Source: Modestobacter sp. VKM Ac-2985
Lineage (GTDB): Bacteria > Actinomycetota > Actinomycetes > Mycobacteriales > Geodermatophilaceae
Reading direction: 5' to 3'
DNA: 64,000 nucleotides
Assembly (NCBI RefSeq): GCF_026967925.1
Contig: NZ_JAPVBI010000001.1
Coordinates: 934,426 to 998,425 of the forward strand
The notes beneath the pieces are model-generated. The model searched no databases. It worked only from the letters and a program-made list of their open reading frames with translations, and was not told the DNA's origin. A program made the position numbers and the translations under genes. Below, one piece after another: positions 33,129-40,929 of the stretch. The stretch's first letter is position 1. Every line of letters starts with the position of its first letter.

Positions 33129-33335
33129 ATGCGTGCCTACGCGTTCCTTCTGACCGCGCTGGCTGCGCTGGCGGCCCGGCTGCGGGAGGACGATCCCGAG
33201 CGGGGCGACGTCCCGGGCTGGGTGATGATCACGGTGATGACCGCCGCGTTGGTGCTGGCGATCCTCGTGCCGTTCCGCGCGGCGATCGTGGAGGCGGTGT
33301 CGAACGCGCTGGAGTCCGTGACGAGTGCGCCGTGA
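33129..33335 (+). CDS. Flp-pilin-like small membrane protein of the Tad locus
   Basis: A 68-residue protein with a cytosolic charged N-terminus (RLREDDPERGDVPGW), then one long hydrophobic helix (VMITVMTAALVLAILVPF), then a short amphipathic tail. Length, helix and position between tadC and tadE fit the Flp pilin subunit, as in mycobacteria. The usual prepilin G-x4-E-Y signature is not obvious, so the peptidase site is unclear. GAGAGGACCACGG precedes the ATG. The end overlaps tadE. Confidence 0.65.
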   Translation: MRAYAFLLTALAALAARLREDDPERGDVPGWVMITVMTAALVLAILVPFRAAIVEAVSNALESVTSAP

Positions 33336-33732
33336 GCGGCTGACGGACGACGGTGAGCGGGGGAGCGCGGTCGTCGACTTCGTGCTGGTCGGCGTGCTGA
33401 TCGTGGCGCTGCTGCTGGCGGTGTTGCAGGTGGCGGTCTACGTGCACCTGCGCAACGTGGTGGTGGCCAGCGCGCAGCAGGGGGCCCGGTACGCGGCCAA
33501 CGCCGGCGTGCCCACTGAGGCCGGGGCGGCCCGGACGCTGGAGATCGTCGGGCAGGCGACGTCGACGGGGACGGCGGCGGGGTTGGCGTGCGAGTCGGTG
33601 CAGGAGGTCGACGAGAGCGGGCTGACGCTGGTCGTCGTCCGGTGTGCCGGTGCGGTGCCGAGTCTCTTCGGCCCGCTGGGTGACCTGTTGCCGCTGTCGG
33701 CGACCGGGCGCTCGGTGGCGGAGACGCCGTGA
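33325..33732 (+). CDS. TadE-family pseudopilin-like protein
   Basis: A 135-residue TadE-like protein. ERGSAVVDFVLVGVLIVALL has the typical G-(S)-A-V-x-(D/E)-F start of a TadE helix. It is followed by QVAVYVHLRNVVVASAQQGARYAA and an extracytoplasmic domain with two Cys (LACESV, VRCAGA). TadE-like minor pilins help pilus biogenesis. GTG 33325 overlaps the Flp-like gene by 11 bp. Confidence 0.82.
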   Translation: MRRERLTDDGERGSAVVDFVLVGVLIVALLLAVLQVAVYVHLRNVVVASAQQGARYAANAGVPTEAGAARTLEIVGQATSTGTAAGLACESVQEVDESGLTLVVVRCAGAVPSLFGPLGDLLPLSATGRSVAETP

Positions 33733-34196
33733 GGTGGATCCGTGCGCGGCTGGGTGTCGGCGGCGGCGAGCAGGGGTCGGCGATCGTGGAGTTCGTGTTC
33801 ATCGCGCTGGTGGTGTTCCTGCCGCTGGTCTACATCGTGGCCGGTTTCTCCGCCGTCCAGCGCGGGGTGTTCGCGGCCAACGCTGCGGCCCGGGAGGCCG
33901 GGCGGGCGATCGCCATGGCACCGGACGTGGCGACCGGGCAGGCGCGGGCGGAGGCGGCGGTGGCGATCGCGGTGGCCGACCAGTCGGTGGAGGCGACCGA
34001 CGTCGTCCTGGCCTACGCGCCGGCGGGCTCGGGATGCGAGGCGGCGGGCAGCTATGCGCCGTCGCTGGTGCCGGGGGAGGAGTTCTCGGTGTGCGTGACG
34101 GTGACGGTGCGGATCCCGCTGCTGCCTGAGTTCATCGACGCGAACACCGCGACCGGGCAGTTCCTCGTCGAACGCGACCGCTACGTCGACGGCTGA
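33729..34196 (+). CDS. Second TadE-like/TadG-like protein
   Basis: A 155-residue protein with the same architecture: GEQGSAIVEFVFIALVVFLP at the N-terminus, then an extracellular part with two Cys (SGCEAAG, SVCVTVT) that could form a disulphide. It is the last gene of the Tad operon and starts at the GTG overlapping the previous stop. In mycobacteria two TadE-like genes also end the locus. Confidence 0.8.
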   Translation: MRWIRARLGVGGGEQGSAIVEFVFIALVVFLPLVYIVAGFSAVQRGVFAANAAAREAGRAIAMAPDVATGQARAEAAVAIAVADQSVEATDVVLAYAPAGSGCEAAGSYAPSLVPGEEFSVCVTVTVRIPLLPEFIDANTATGQFLVERDRYVDG

Positions 34197-34219
34197 CCTC
34201 GCGAGGAGGGGCGCACGTG

Positions 34220-34657
34220 TCAGGTACGCACCGGGTGGTTCGCCCTCAGTGCTCCTCGATGCACGAGGGTCACGTGCGCTGCATAGACGGCGATCATGGC
34301 GACAGCGAGAGCGGCCACACCGGCCCATCGCCACGGGGTCAAGCCTTCGGCATGGGCGGCGACGTCGGAGATGCCGATGGCCAGGACCTCGAATGCCAGG
34401 AAGGCGACTCCGGCTGCGAAGAGGACCGAGGCCAAGCGCCCCGGCTCGTAGGCGAGGGCGATCGCGCCCGGCAGCAGGACCACGACGTAGAAGACCGTGA
34501 TCCCAACGGTCCCCACCCAGCTGAACTCCGTAGCTCCGTCGGTCACCAGGGCGATCGCGCGCATGAGCAACCGTGTGAGCGCCGCACTGGCGATGCCCCA
34601 GACTGCAGCCACAGCGGTGCCCCTGGCAGTTGCACGCCCCAGCCGATGGATGTCCAT
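34220..34657 (-). CDS. Four-helix membrane protein of unknown function
   Basis: A 145-residue protein with about four hydrophobic helices (VGTVGITVFYVVVLLPGAIA, LASVLFAAGVAFLAFEVLAI, WAGVAALAVAMIAVYAAHVT among them). ATG 34657 has AGGA upstream. Its codons use more A/T third positions than its neighbours, which suggests weaker selection or recent acquisition. It is convergent with the Tad operon, 23 bp away. No family recognised. Confidence 0.65.
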   Translation of the reverse strand: MDIHRLGRATARGTAVAAVWGIASAALTRLLMRAIALVTDGATEFSWVGTVGITVFYVVVLLPGAIALAYEPGRLASVLFAAGVAFLAFEVLAIGISDVAAHAEGLTPWRWAGVAALAVAMIAVYAAHVTLVHRGALRANHPVRT

Positions 34658-34760
34658 GGCCGTCCTCAACTCGCTTGGACAGTCCCTCCATGCTGCTCTC
34701 GATGGCTGGAGAAGACCAGAGGACGACGGCTGAGCGGAGAGCCGTCCGAACTAGGCCGGC

Positions 34761-36335
34761 TCAGCCGGTGGCGGTGGTGGACGGCGGGGCGCTGCCGCCC
34801 TGCGGTGCCTCGCCGGTCATCAGCTGGACGATCTGCTCGCGGTCGGCCGCCGAGGGAAGTCCCCAGGTCGGCTCGTACTCGTAGACCTCGGTCAGCGGGC
34901 GTGAGGCGGTGCGGCCGGTGAGGATCTCCACCGCCGAGGTGTCGATGAGTCCGGGGTGCTCCACGCCGCAGGCCTCGGCGACCCTGATCAGGTCGCGCCG
35001 CAGCGTCTGGATGTAGGTGGCCGCCCGGACCGACTTCAGAGTCGGGTCCAGGCCGTGGGCGAGCCAGGCGTTCTGGGTGGCGACGCCGGTGGGGCAGGTG
35101 TCGGTGTGGCACTTCTGCGCCTGGATGCAGCCGATCGCCAGCATCGCCTCGCGGGCGACGTTGACCAGGTCGCAGCCGAGGGCGAAGGCGATGACCGCGT
35201 TGTCGGGCAGGCCGAGCTTGCCGCCGCCGATGAAGGTGACCTGCTCGTGCAGCCCGGCCCGGGCGAAGGTGGAGTAGACCCGGGCGAAGCCCAGCTGGAA
35301 GGGCAGCGAGACGGAGTCGGTGAAGATCAGTGGCGCCGCGCCGGTGCCGCCCTCGCCGCCGTCGATGGTCACGAAGTCCACGCCGCGGCCGGTGGTCGCC
35401 ATGAGCTCGGTGAGCTCGTGCCAGAAGCCCATGTCGCCCACCGCGGACTTGATGCCGACCGGCAGCCCGGTCTCGGTGGCCAGCAGCTCGACCCAGTCCA
35501 GCAGGCTGTCGGTGTCGGTGAACTCGGCGTGCCGCGACGGGCTGATGCAGTCCACGCCCTCCGGGACGCCGCGGGTCTCGGCGATCTCGGCGGAGACCTT
35601 GGCCGCGGGCAGCACTCCGCCCAGGCCGGGCTTGGCGCCCTGGCTCAGCTTGATCTCCAGGGCCCGCACGGGGGCGGAGGCGATGAGGTCCGTGAGCCGG
35701 GCCAGGTCGAAGCGGCCGTGCTCGTCGCGGCAGCCGAAGTACGCCGTCCCGAGCTGGAACACCAGCTCACCGCCGTGCCGGTGGTGCCTGGAGATGCCGC
35801 CTTCGCCGGCGTTGTGCAGGCAGCCGGCCAGCGCGGCGCCGCGGTTGAGCGCCTCGACCGCCTGGCCGGACAGCGAGCCGAAGCTCATCGCGGAGATGTT
35901 GACCACCGACTGCGGCCGGAACGCGTGCGCCCGGCCGCGGGCGGCACCGAGCACCTTCGCACTGGGCAGTGGGGACCCATGGCCGGCCTGCACGGTGGTG
36001 GTCGGGACGGCGTGGCCGAACGTGCGGTGGTTGATCACCGGGTAGCCCGCGGTGAACTCCAGGTCGTTGTCGGTGCCGAAGCCGAAGTAGTTGTTCTCCC
36101 TCTTCGCCGAGGCGTAGACCCAGCGCCGCTGGTCGCGGGTGAACGGCCGCTCGTCGTTGTTCGCGGCCACCAGGTACTGCCGCAGCTCGGGGCCGATCGA
36201 CTCCAGCAGGTAGCGGGCGCGACCGAGCACGGGGAAGTTGCGCAGCAGGGTGTGCTCACGCTGGAGCAGATCGCGGGCCGCGACCCCGGCGAGGGCGGAG
36301 AGTCCGGCGGCCGCGGCGCGGGTGGCCCAGGTCAT
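34761..36335 (-). CDS. FMN-binding glutamate-synthase-like protein
   Basis: A 524-residue protein built on the FMN/Fe-S core of the glutamate synthase large subunit, without the amidotransferase and GXGXG domains. The N-terminus has one hydrophobic helix. Core motifs include NISAMSFGSLSGQAVEALNR, AGEGGISRHHR, EIKLSQGAKPGLGGVLP, TIDGGEGGTGAAP and the cysteine set IGCIQAQKCHTDTCPTG that binds the cluster. Members are often annotated as FMN-binding glutamate synthase family; true GltS activity would need partners not seen here. Confidence 0.88.
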   Translation of the reverse strand: MTWATRAAAAGLSALAGVAARDLLQREHTLLRNFPVLGRARYLLESIGPELRQYLVAANNDERPFTRDQRRWVYASAKRENNYFGFGTDNDLEFTAGYPVINHRTFGHAVPTTTVQAGHGSPLPSAKVLGAARGRAHAFRPQSVVNISAMSFGSLSGQAVEALNRGAALAGCLHNAGEGGISRHHRHGGELVFQLGTAYFGCRDEHGRFDLARLTDLIASAPVRALEIKLSQGAKPGLGGVLPAAKVSAEIAETRGVPEGVDCISPSRHAEFTDTDSLLDWVELLATETGLPVGIKSAVGDMGFWHELTELMATTGRGVDFVTIDGGEGGTGAAPLIFTDSVSLPFQLGFARVYSTFARAGLHEQVTFIGGGKLGLPDNAVIAFALGCDLVNVAREAMLAIGCIQAQKCHTDTCPTGVATQNAWLAHGLDPTLKSVRAATYIQTLRRDLIRVAEACGVEHPGLIDTSAVEILTGRTASRPLTEVYEYEPTWGLPSAADREQIVQLMTGEAPQGGSAPPSTTATG

Positions 36336-36417
36336 GTCCCACTATGACCCGCCTGCAGCCGGTTCGGGACCGGTTCACCGCCGGACCCTGCGACGGGGAT
36401 CCAGTCGGACAGGCGCG

Positions 36418-36451
36418 AGGGGGCGGCCCCGGTGAACCGGGACCGCCCCCT
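36418..36451 (-). terminator. Hairpin terminator after the isomerase-like gene
   Basis: A 15-bp stem with one mismatch (36418-36432 with 36437-36451), lying 17 bp past the stop at 36468. Confidence 0.75.
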
Positions 36452-36467
36452 CCGGGATGGTGCTGCC

Positions 36468-37403
36468 TCAGTAGGTGACGGAGGTGAGGTAGTCCAGGCC
36501 CACCTCTGCGGCCTCGAAGGGGTCGAACGTCGGGTCGCCGAAGCGCGGGTCGTGCTCGACGACGTGGTAGCGGACGCGGTGGGCCGCGTCGAAGATCGCC
36601 GGGAAGTCGAGCGACCCACGGCCGACGATCTCGATCCGGTTCTCCAGCTCCGGGTTGAGGTCCTTGACGTGCAGCAGCTGGATCCGCTTGCCGTACTCCT
36701 CGACGACCTCGACCGGGTCGAGGCCGGCGAAGGCCACCCAGTACAGGTCGAGCTGGGAGACGACGTTCTTCTTCTGGGTGTGCTGCATCAGGATGTCGAA
36801 GGCGGTGCGGTCGCCGAAGACGGTGGTGAACTCGAAGTCGTGGTTGTGGATGAACAGCGTCTGGCCGGCCTGGCGCGCCTGCTCACCGACGGCGTCGAGG
36901 TACTCGGCGTACGCGATCCAGTCGGCCTCGGTCTCGAGCTCACCGATCCACGGGGCACCCGCGGTGCTGCCGGAGCCGAAGTACGTGATGCCGAGGGTGC
37001 GGTTGTCCGCGATGATCTGCGCGATGTCCGCCGGGTTGGCGGGGGAGCCCACGTCGACGTGCCGGGCCGACGCCTTGAGGCCGTACTCGTCCAGCAGGGC
37101 CGCGTACTCCTCGGCGGTCCAGCCGCTCAGCGTGTACGGCTCGACGTTCCGGTAGCCCATCTCGGCCAGCCGGCGCAGGACCTCCTCGTGCTGCGCCTGC
37201 TCATCGGTACCGCTGTTGAGGTAATCGGCGAACGTGTAGAGCTGGACCGAGATCTTGCTGAGCGGCACGCCGCGCTCGGCACACTCCCGGTCCGGTGAGC
37301 CCTTGCCGGGCGGGGCGGCGGTCGCTGTGCCGGCGAGGCCGACGAACAGCAACGCGGACAGGACGGCGACGAGCACGGCCCGCAGGCCGATCGGCAACTT
37401 CAC
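36468..37403 (-). CDS. Exported sugar phosphate isomerase/epimerase-like TIM barrel
   Basis: A 311-residue protein of the xylose-isomerase-like TIM-barrel fold with an N-terminal signal peptide (VLVAVLSALLFVGLAGTATA), which is unusual for a sugar-phosphate enzyme. Barrel motifs: KISVQLYTFAD, YRNVEPYTL, FIHNHDFEF, SQLDLYWVAFAG, LHVKDLNP and YHVVEHDPRF; the Glu/Asp/His residues in these form the usual metal site. GTG 37403 follows AAGGGGGAAACC. An operator-like palindrome lies about 83 bp upstream. Substrate unknown, probably a free sugar or inositol outside the membrane. Confidence 0.82.
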   Translation of the reverse strand: MKLPIGLRAVLVAVLSALLFVGLAGTATAAPPGKGSPDRECAERGVPLSKISVQLYTFADYLNSGTDEQAQHEEVLRRLAEMGYRNVEPYTLSGWTAEEYAALLDEYGLKASARHVDVGSPANPADIAQIIADNRTLGITYFGSGSTAGAPWIGELETEADWIAYAEYLDAVGEQARQAGQTLFIHNHDFEFTTVFGDRTAFDILMQHTQKKNVVSQLDLYWVAFAGLDPVEVVEEYGKRIQLLHVKDLNPELENRIEIVGRGSLDFPAIFDAAHRVRYHVVEHDPRFGDPTFDPFEAAEVGLDYLTSVTY

Positions 37404-37485
37404 GGTTTCCCCCTTGGCTGGTCACGTGGGCACACGACACCGCCGCTGGGAGGCCGCCCGCTGGCTGGGGCGGAGAAGACGCGAC

Positions 37486-37501
37486 TGTGGCGTGCGCCAC
37501 A
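37486..37501. promoter_or_regulatory. Operator-like palindrome TGTGGCG-TG-CGCCACA
   Basis: Perfect 7-bp arms with a 2-bp centre, about 83 bp upstream of the isomerase-like gene. The form resembles LacI/GntR-type operators; no regulator gene is next to it. Confidence 0.5.
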
Positions 37502-37632
37502 ACCTAGGGCCACTTGTGTCAGATGCAAAGCAGAAGTGGGACGAGGCCGGGCGGAAGGAGAGGGCTGCTCCGGGCGCGCCGCGGTCACCTGCACGTTGCT
37601 GTTCCGCCGGCCAGGCCGGGGCCGAAATCGGC

Positions 37633-37662
37633 GTGACGGCCCGGCCCGCCGGTGACTAGCGT
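37633..37662 (+). promoter_or_regulatory. Candidate promoter of the ABC-F leader transcript
   Basis: GTGACG (37633-37638) and TAGCGT (37657-37662) with an 18-bp spacer. A start site near 37670 would leave a leader of about 160 nt before the ABC-F gene. Confidence 0.35.
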
Positions 37663-37696
37663 GCCGGGCAGCAGTCCTCGACCAGGGAGCAGCGAC

Positions 37697-37726
37697 ATGG
37701 GTGGCAGCGGCGACATCTCCGGGTGA
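37697..37726 (+). CDS. Candidate 9-residue leader peptide (MGGSGDISG) of ABC-F gene
   Basis: GGGAG at 37685-37689 lies 7 nt before this ATG, and the frame ends after nine codons. The TGA stop sits in the loop of a small hairpin (37719-37733). The ABC-F start is about 104 nt downstream. Antibiotic-responsive ABC-F genes are often controlled by such translated leaders, where a stalled ribosome changes RNA folding. This is a proposal from layout only. Confidence 0.4.
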   Translation: MGGSGDISG

Positions 37727-37830
37727 ACCCCGGGATGTGTCCGGCAGGCGAGCAGCCGCCGGAGCCTCCGCTCGTCCTCGTCCACCGCCGGGCTGCCACA
37801 GGCGCCCGCGTCCCCCGCAGAGGTCCCGCC

Positions 37831-39462
37831 GTGCCCGACGCCTCCGTCGTCTGCTCCGCCCTGTCCTTCGCCTGGCCCGACGGCACCCCCGTCTTCACCC
37901 GGCTCTCCTGCACGGTCGGCCCCGGCCGCACCGGCCTGATCGCGCCCAACGGCGCGGGCAAGAGCACCCTGCTCGAGCTGATCGCCGGCGAGCTCCGGCC
38001 CGCCGCGGGCACGGTCACCGTCGACGGCGTCCTCGGGTACCTGCCCCAGTCGCTGCCGCTGGCCGGTGACCTGACCGTCGCCGAGGTGCTCGGCGTCGCG
38101 CCCGTGCTCGCCGCCCTGGCCGCCATCGAGTCCGGTGACGCCGCCGACGAGCACTTCGACACCATCGGCACCGACTGGGACGTCGAGGAGCGCACCCGTG
38201 CCCAGCTCGGCCGGCTCGGCCTCGGCGACGTCCCCCTGGGCCGCCGGCTCGACACCCTCAGCGGCGGGCAGGTCGTCACCCTCGGCCTGGCCGCGCAGCT
38301 GCTCGCGCGCCCCGACGTCCTGCTGCTCGACGAGCCGACCAACAACCTGGACGGCGACGCCCGGCGCACCCTGCACGCCGCGCTCGAGGACTTCCCGGGC
38401 TGCCTGCTCGTGGTCAGCCACGACCGGGCGCTGCTCGACCGGATGGACCGCATCGCCGAGCTCGACCGCGGCGAGCTGCGCACCTACGGCGGCGGCTTCA
38501 CCGACTGGGAGGCCGCCGTCCGCGCCGAGCAGGAGGCGGTGGAGCGGGACGTGCGCACGGCCGAGCAGCAGCTCGAGCGGGAGAAGCGGGAGCGGCAGCA
38601 GGCCCGGGAGCGGGCGCAGCGGAAGTCCGGCAACGCCGCCCGCACCGTCAAGGACGCCGGCCTGCCGAAGATCCTCATCGGGAAGATGAAGCGGACCGCG
38701 CAGGAGACGGCGGGCCGGGCCGATGACGTGCACGCCGCCCGGCTGGACGGCGCCCGGACCCGGCTGGCCGAGGCCGAACGGGCGCTGCGCGACGACCGGG
38801 CGATCGTGCTGGAGCTGCCCGGCACCGCAGTGCCCACCGGGCGGACCGTGTTCGCCGGCGAGGGGCTGCAGCTGCGGCTGGGGGAGCGGGCGCTGTTCGC
38901 CGAGGGCGGCGTCGACCTCACCGTCCGCGGCCCGGAGCGGATCGCACTGACCGGCGCGAACGGCGCCGGGAAGTCGTCACTCCTCCAGCTGATGACCGGG
39001 GACCTCACGCCCGACGCCGGGGAGGTCCGGCGGGCCGACGGCCGGGTCGCCCACCTCTCTCAACGGCTGGACCTGCTCGACGACGACCGCACCGTTGCCG
39101 AGGCGCTGGCGGACGCGGCACCCGCGATGCCGGCGGCGGAGCGGATGAACCTGCTGGCCCGGTACCTGTTCCGCGGCAGCCGGGCGCACCTGCCGGTCCG
39201 GGCGCTGTCGGGTGGCGAACGGCTGCGGGCGACGCTGGCCTGCGTGCTGCACGCCGAGCCGGCGCCCCAGCTGCTGCTGCTCGACGAGCCGACCAACAAC
39301 CTCGACCTGGTCAGCGTCGCCCAGCTGGTGAGTGCGCTGGCGGCCTACCGGGGCGCGTTCGTGGTGGTCAGCCACGACGAGAGCTTCCTGACCGACCTGG
39401 CCCTCACCCGGAGGCTGCGCCTGGCGTCAGGCCGCCTCCACGAGGACGCCGTTGGTCACTGA
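37831..39462 (+). CDS. ABC-F family ATPase (ribosome-associated)
   Basis: A 543-residue protein with two ABC cassettes and no membrane domain. Cassette 1: Walker [10 protein letters not shown], signature LSGGQ, Walker [11 protein letters not shown]. Cassette 2: Walker [10 protein letters not shown], signature LSGGE, Walker [11 protein letters not shown]. The linker (about residues 230-330) is long, basic and coiled-coil, the part that reaches the ribosomal peptidyl site in this family. ABC-F proteins either tune translation or protect ribosomes from antibiotics; which applies here is unclear. I chose GTG 37831 with AGAGG upstream. Confidence 0.9.
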   Translation: MPDASVVCSALSFAWPDGTPVFTRLSCTVGPGRTGLIAPNGAGKSTLLELIAGELRPAAGTVTVDGVLGYLPQSLPLAGDLTVAEVLGVAPVLAALAAIESGDAADEHFDTIGTDWDVEERTRAQLGRLGLGDVPLGRRLDTLSGGQVVTLGLAAQLLARPDVLLLDEPTNNLDGDARRTLHAALEDFPGCLLVVSHDRALLDRMDRIAELDRGELRTYGGGFTDWEAAVRAEQEAVERDVRTAEQQLEREKRERQQARERAQRKSGNAARTVKDAGLPKILIGKMKRTAQETAGRADDVHAARLDGARTRLAEAERALRDDRAIVLELPGTAVPTGRTVFAGEGLQLRLGERALFAEGGVDLTVRGPERIALTGANGAGKSSLLQLMTGDLTPDAGEVRRADGRVAHLSQRLDLLDDDRTVAEALADAAPAMPAAERMNLLARYLFRGSRAHLPVRALSGGERLRATLACVLHAEPAPQLLLLDEPTNNLDLVSVAQLVSALAAYRGAFVVVSHDESFLTDLALTRRLRLASGRLHEDAVGH

Positions 39463-39505
39463 GCGCTGCCTCAAGGCGATCGAGGCAGCGCCCAGTGACC
39501 AACGG
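39449..39505 (+). terminator. Strong hairpin overlapping the ABC-F stop codon
   Basis: A 24-bp stem with one mismatch (39449-39472 with 39482-39505) and 9-nt loop. The left arm contains the last ABC-F codons and the TGA at 39460-39462. Confidence 0.8.
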
Positions 39506-39520
39506 GGGAGCGCCACGACG

Positions 39521-39751
39521 TCAGCCGGCGATGCGGGTGCACTCCGGGCAGCGGTCGGTGCCGGAGAACGTCGTCCAGTCCTGATCGGCGACGGCGGACA
39601 CCAGCACGCCACAGACCGACTGGTCCAGACCGTCGACGACCGGGCGGGCGACGGCATGGGTGACCTGGTCGCTGCTGCGCGGGTCGTGCGCCGTGGACGC
39701 CACGTGGGTGGCGGTGAGGTCGGTCCCGATCGTGGAGAGGCTCGCCGTCAT
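39521..39751 (-). CDS. Small protein with C-terminal CxxC motif
   Basis: A 76-residue protein that starts with an ATG at 39751 and ends FSGTDRCPECTRIAG. A further Cys lies in VCGVLVSA. The CxxC plus an upstream Cys could bind zinc. Small actinobacterial proteins with this ending are common and of unknown function. It is convergent with the ABC-F gene across the hairpin terminator. Coding character is good (GC-rich third positions) although no clear ribosome site is seen. Confidence 0.55.
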   Translation of the reverse strand: MTASLSTIGTDLTATHVASTAHDPRSSDQVTHAVARPVVDGLDQSVCGVLVSAVADQDWTTFSGTDRCPECTRIAG

Positions 39752-39949
39752 GGGCAGCAGCCTGCCGCAGGAACATGACGATCAGACTGCGATGGGGCGT
39801 TGATCGTGCGATGGCTCGTCACACCGGCGACCGGCCCCGGAGCCCGAGGTAGCGCCTGCTGCACCGCAAGAGGCCAGGTCAGGGGATCGGAGAGCGGGCT
39901 CCGCACGACCAGCATCGGTGGGGACACCAGACCGACCGAGGAGCCCCCC

Positions 39950-40186
39950 GTGCCCGATCCGTACCGCCTGGACCCCGCGCCCACCGCCCAGCCCGTCGAC
40001 CGCAGCAAGGCACCGGAGCCGACCCGCCCGCTGCGCACGCTGCTCTGGATCGTGCTGGTGGCCAGCATCGCCGGGAACAGCGTCACCTCGTTCAGCGCCG
40101 TCCCGCTCGCGGTGAGCATCGGCTTCGGCCTGCTGACCGCCGTCAGCGGCATCACGCTGATCAGCCTGCACGTGCGGCAGCGATGA
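39950..40186 (+). CDS. Small two-helix membrane protein coupled to an ABC exporter
   Basis: A 78-residue protein: a Pro-rich cytosolic head, a charged [10 protein letters not shown], then two hydrophobic helices ([18 protein letters not shown] and [20 protein letters not shown]) and a basic end. GAGGAG lies 7 nt before GTG 39950. Its stop overlaps the ABC ATPase start by 4 bp (ATGA), so translation is coupled and it may be a small accessory subunit. I recognise no family. Confidence 0.65.
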   Translation: MPDPYRLDPAPTAQPVDRSKAPEPTRPLRTLLWIVLVASIAGNSVTSFSAVPLAVSIGFGLLTAVSGITLISLHVRQR

Positions 40187-40926
40187 GCACCGCCCTCGCC
40201 CCGGCGACCACCGTCGCCGTCGCGCTCAGCCGGGTGACCAAGACGCACCCCCACGGCGTCCGCGCCCTGGACGACGTCACGGTCGAGGTGCCGCGCGGCA
40301 GCTTCCTCGCCGTCATGGGGCCCTCGGGCTCGGGGAAGAGCACCCTGCTGCAGGTCGCCGCCGGGCTGGACACCCCGACCAGCGGGGAGGTCCTCCTCGA
40401 CGGCACCGCGATCGGCGGGCTCGACGAGACCCGCCGCACCGAGCTGCGCCGCGACCGGATCGGCTTCGTCTTCCAGGCCTACAACCTGCTGCCGGCGCTC
40501 ACCGTGGCCGAGAACATCACCCTCCCGCTGCGGCTGGCCGGGAAGTCGCTGGACCGGGTCTGGGTGCAGTACCTGGTCGACCGGGTGGGCCTGGGCGACC
40601 GGCTGGACCACCGGCCGGCCGAGCTCTCCGGCGGCCAGCAGCAGCGCGCCGCGATCGCCCGCGCCCTGGTCGCCCGGCCCGCCGTCGTCTTCGCCGACGA
40701 GCCCACCGGCGCCCTGGACCTGCACAGCGCCGCGGAGGTGCTCGACCTGCTCCGCGACCTGGTCGACGACCTGGGGCAGACGGTCGTGCTGGTCACCCAC
40801 GACCCGGCCGCCGCCGCCCGCGCCCACCGAGCCCTGGTGATGGCCGACGGCCGGGTCGTCGACACCCTCGAGCAGCCGACCGCCGCTGACCTGGCCGGGC
40901 GCCTCGTCGCGCTGCGCGAGGGCTGA
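40183..40926 (+). CDS. ABC transporter ATP-binding protein (MacB/LolD type)
   Basis: A 247-residue ATPase of the MacB/LolD/FtsE-like group. Walker [10 protein letters not shown] at about residue 47, Q-loop [13 protein letters not shown], signature LSGGQQQR, Walker [13 protein letters not shown], and switch His in VTHDPA. The EPTGALD form is typical of exporters paired with FtsX-like permeases, which is what follows 3 bp downstream. Confidence 0.92.
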   Translation: MSTALAPATTVAVALSRVTKTHPHGVRALDDVTVEVPRGSFLAVMGPSGSGKSTLLQVAAGLDTPTSGEVLLDGTAIGGLDETRRTELRRDRIGFVFQAYNLLPALTVAENITLPLRLAGKSLDRVWVQYLVDRVGLGDRLDHRPAELSGGQQQRAAIARALVARPAVVFADEPTGALDLHSAAEVLDLLRDLVDDLGQTVVLVTHDPAAAARAHRALVMADGRVVDTLEQPTAADLAGRLVALREG

Positions 40927-40929
40927 GCG

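Larger units (their letters stand above)
37404..37696. other. Divergent control region, isomerase-like gene / ABC-F gene
   Basis: Contains a 16-bp palindrome at 37486-37501, a candidate promoter at 37633-37662 reading toward the ABC-F gene, and a short inverted repeat GCCGAAATCGGC at 37621-37632 just before that promoter's -35. No further gene seen. Confidence 0.45.
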
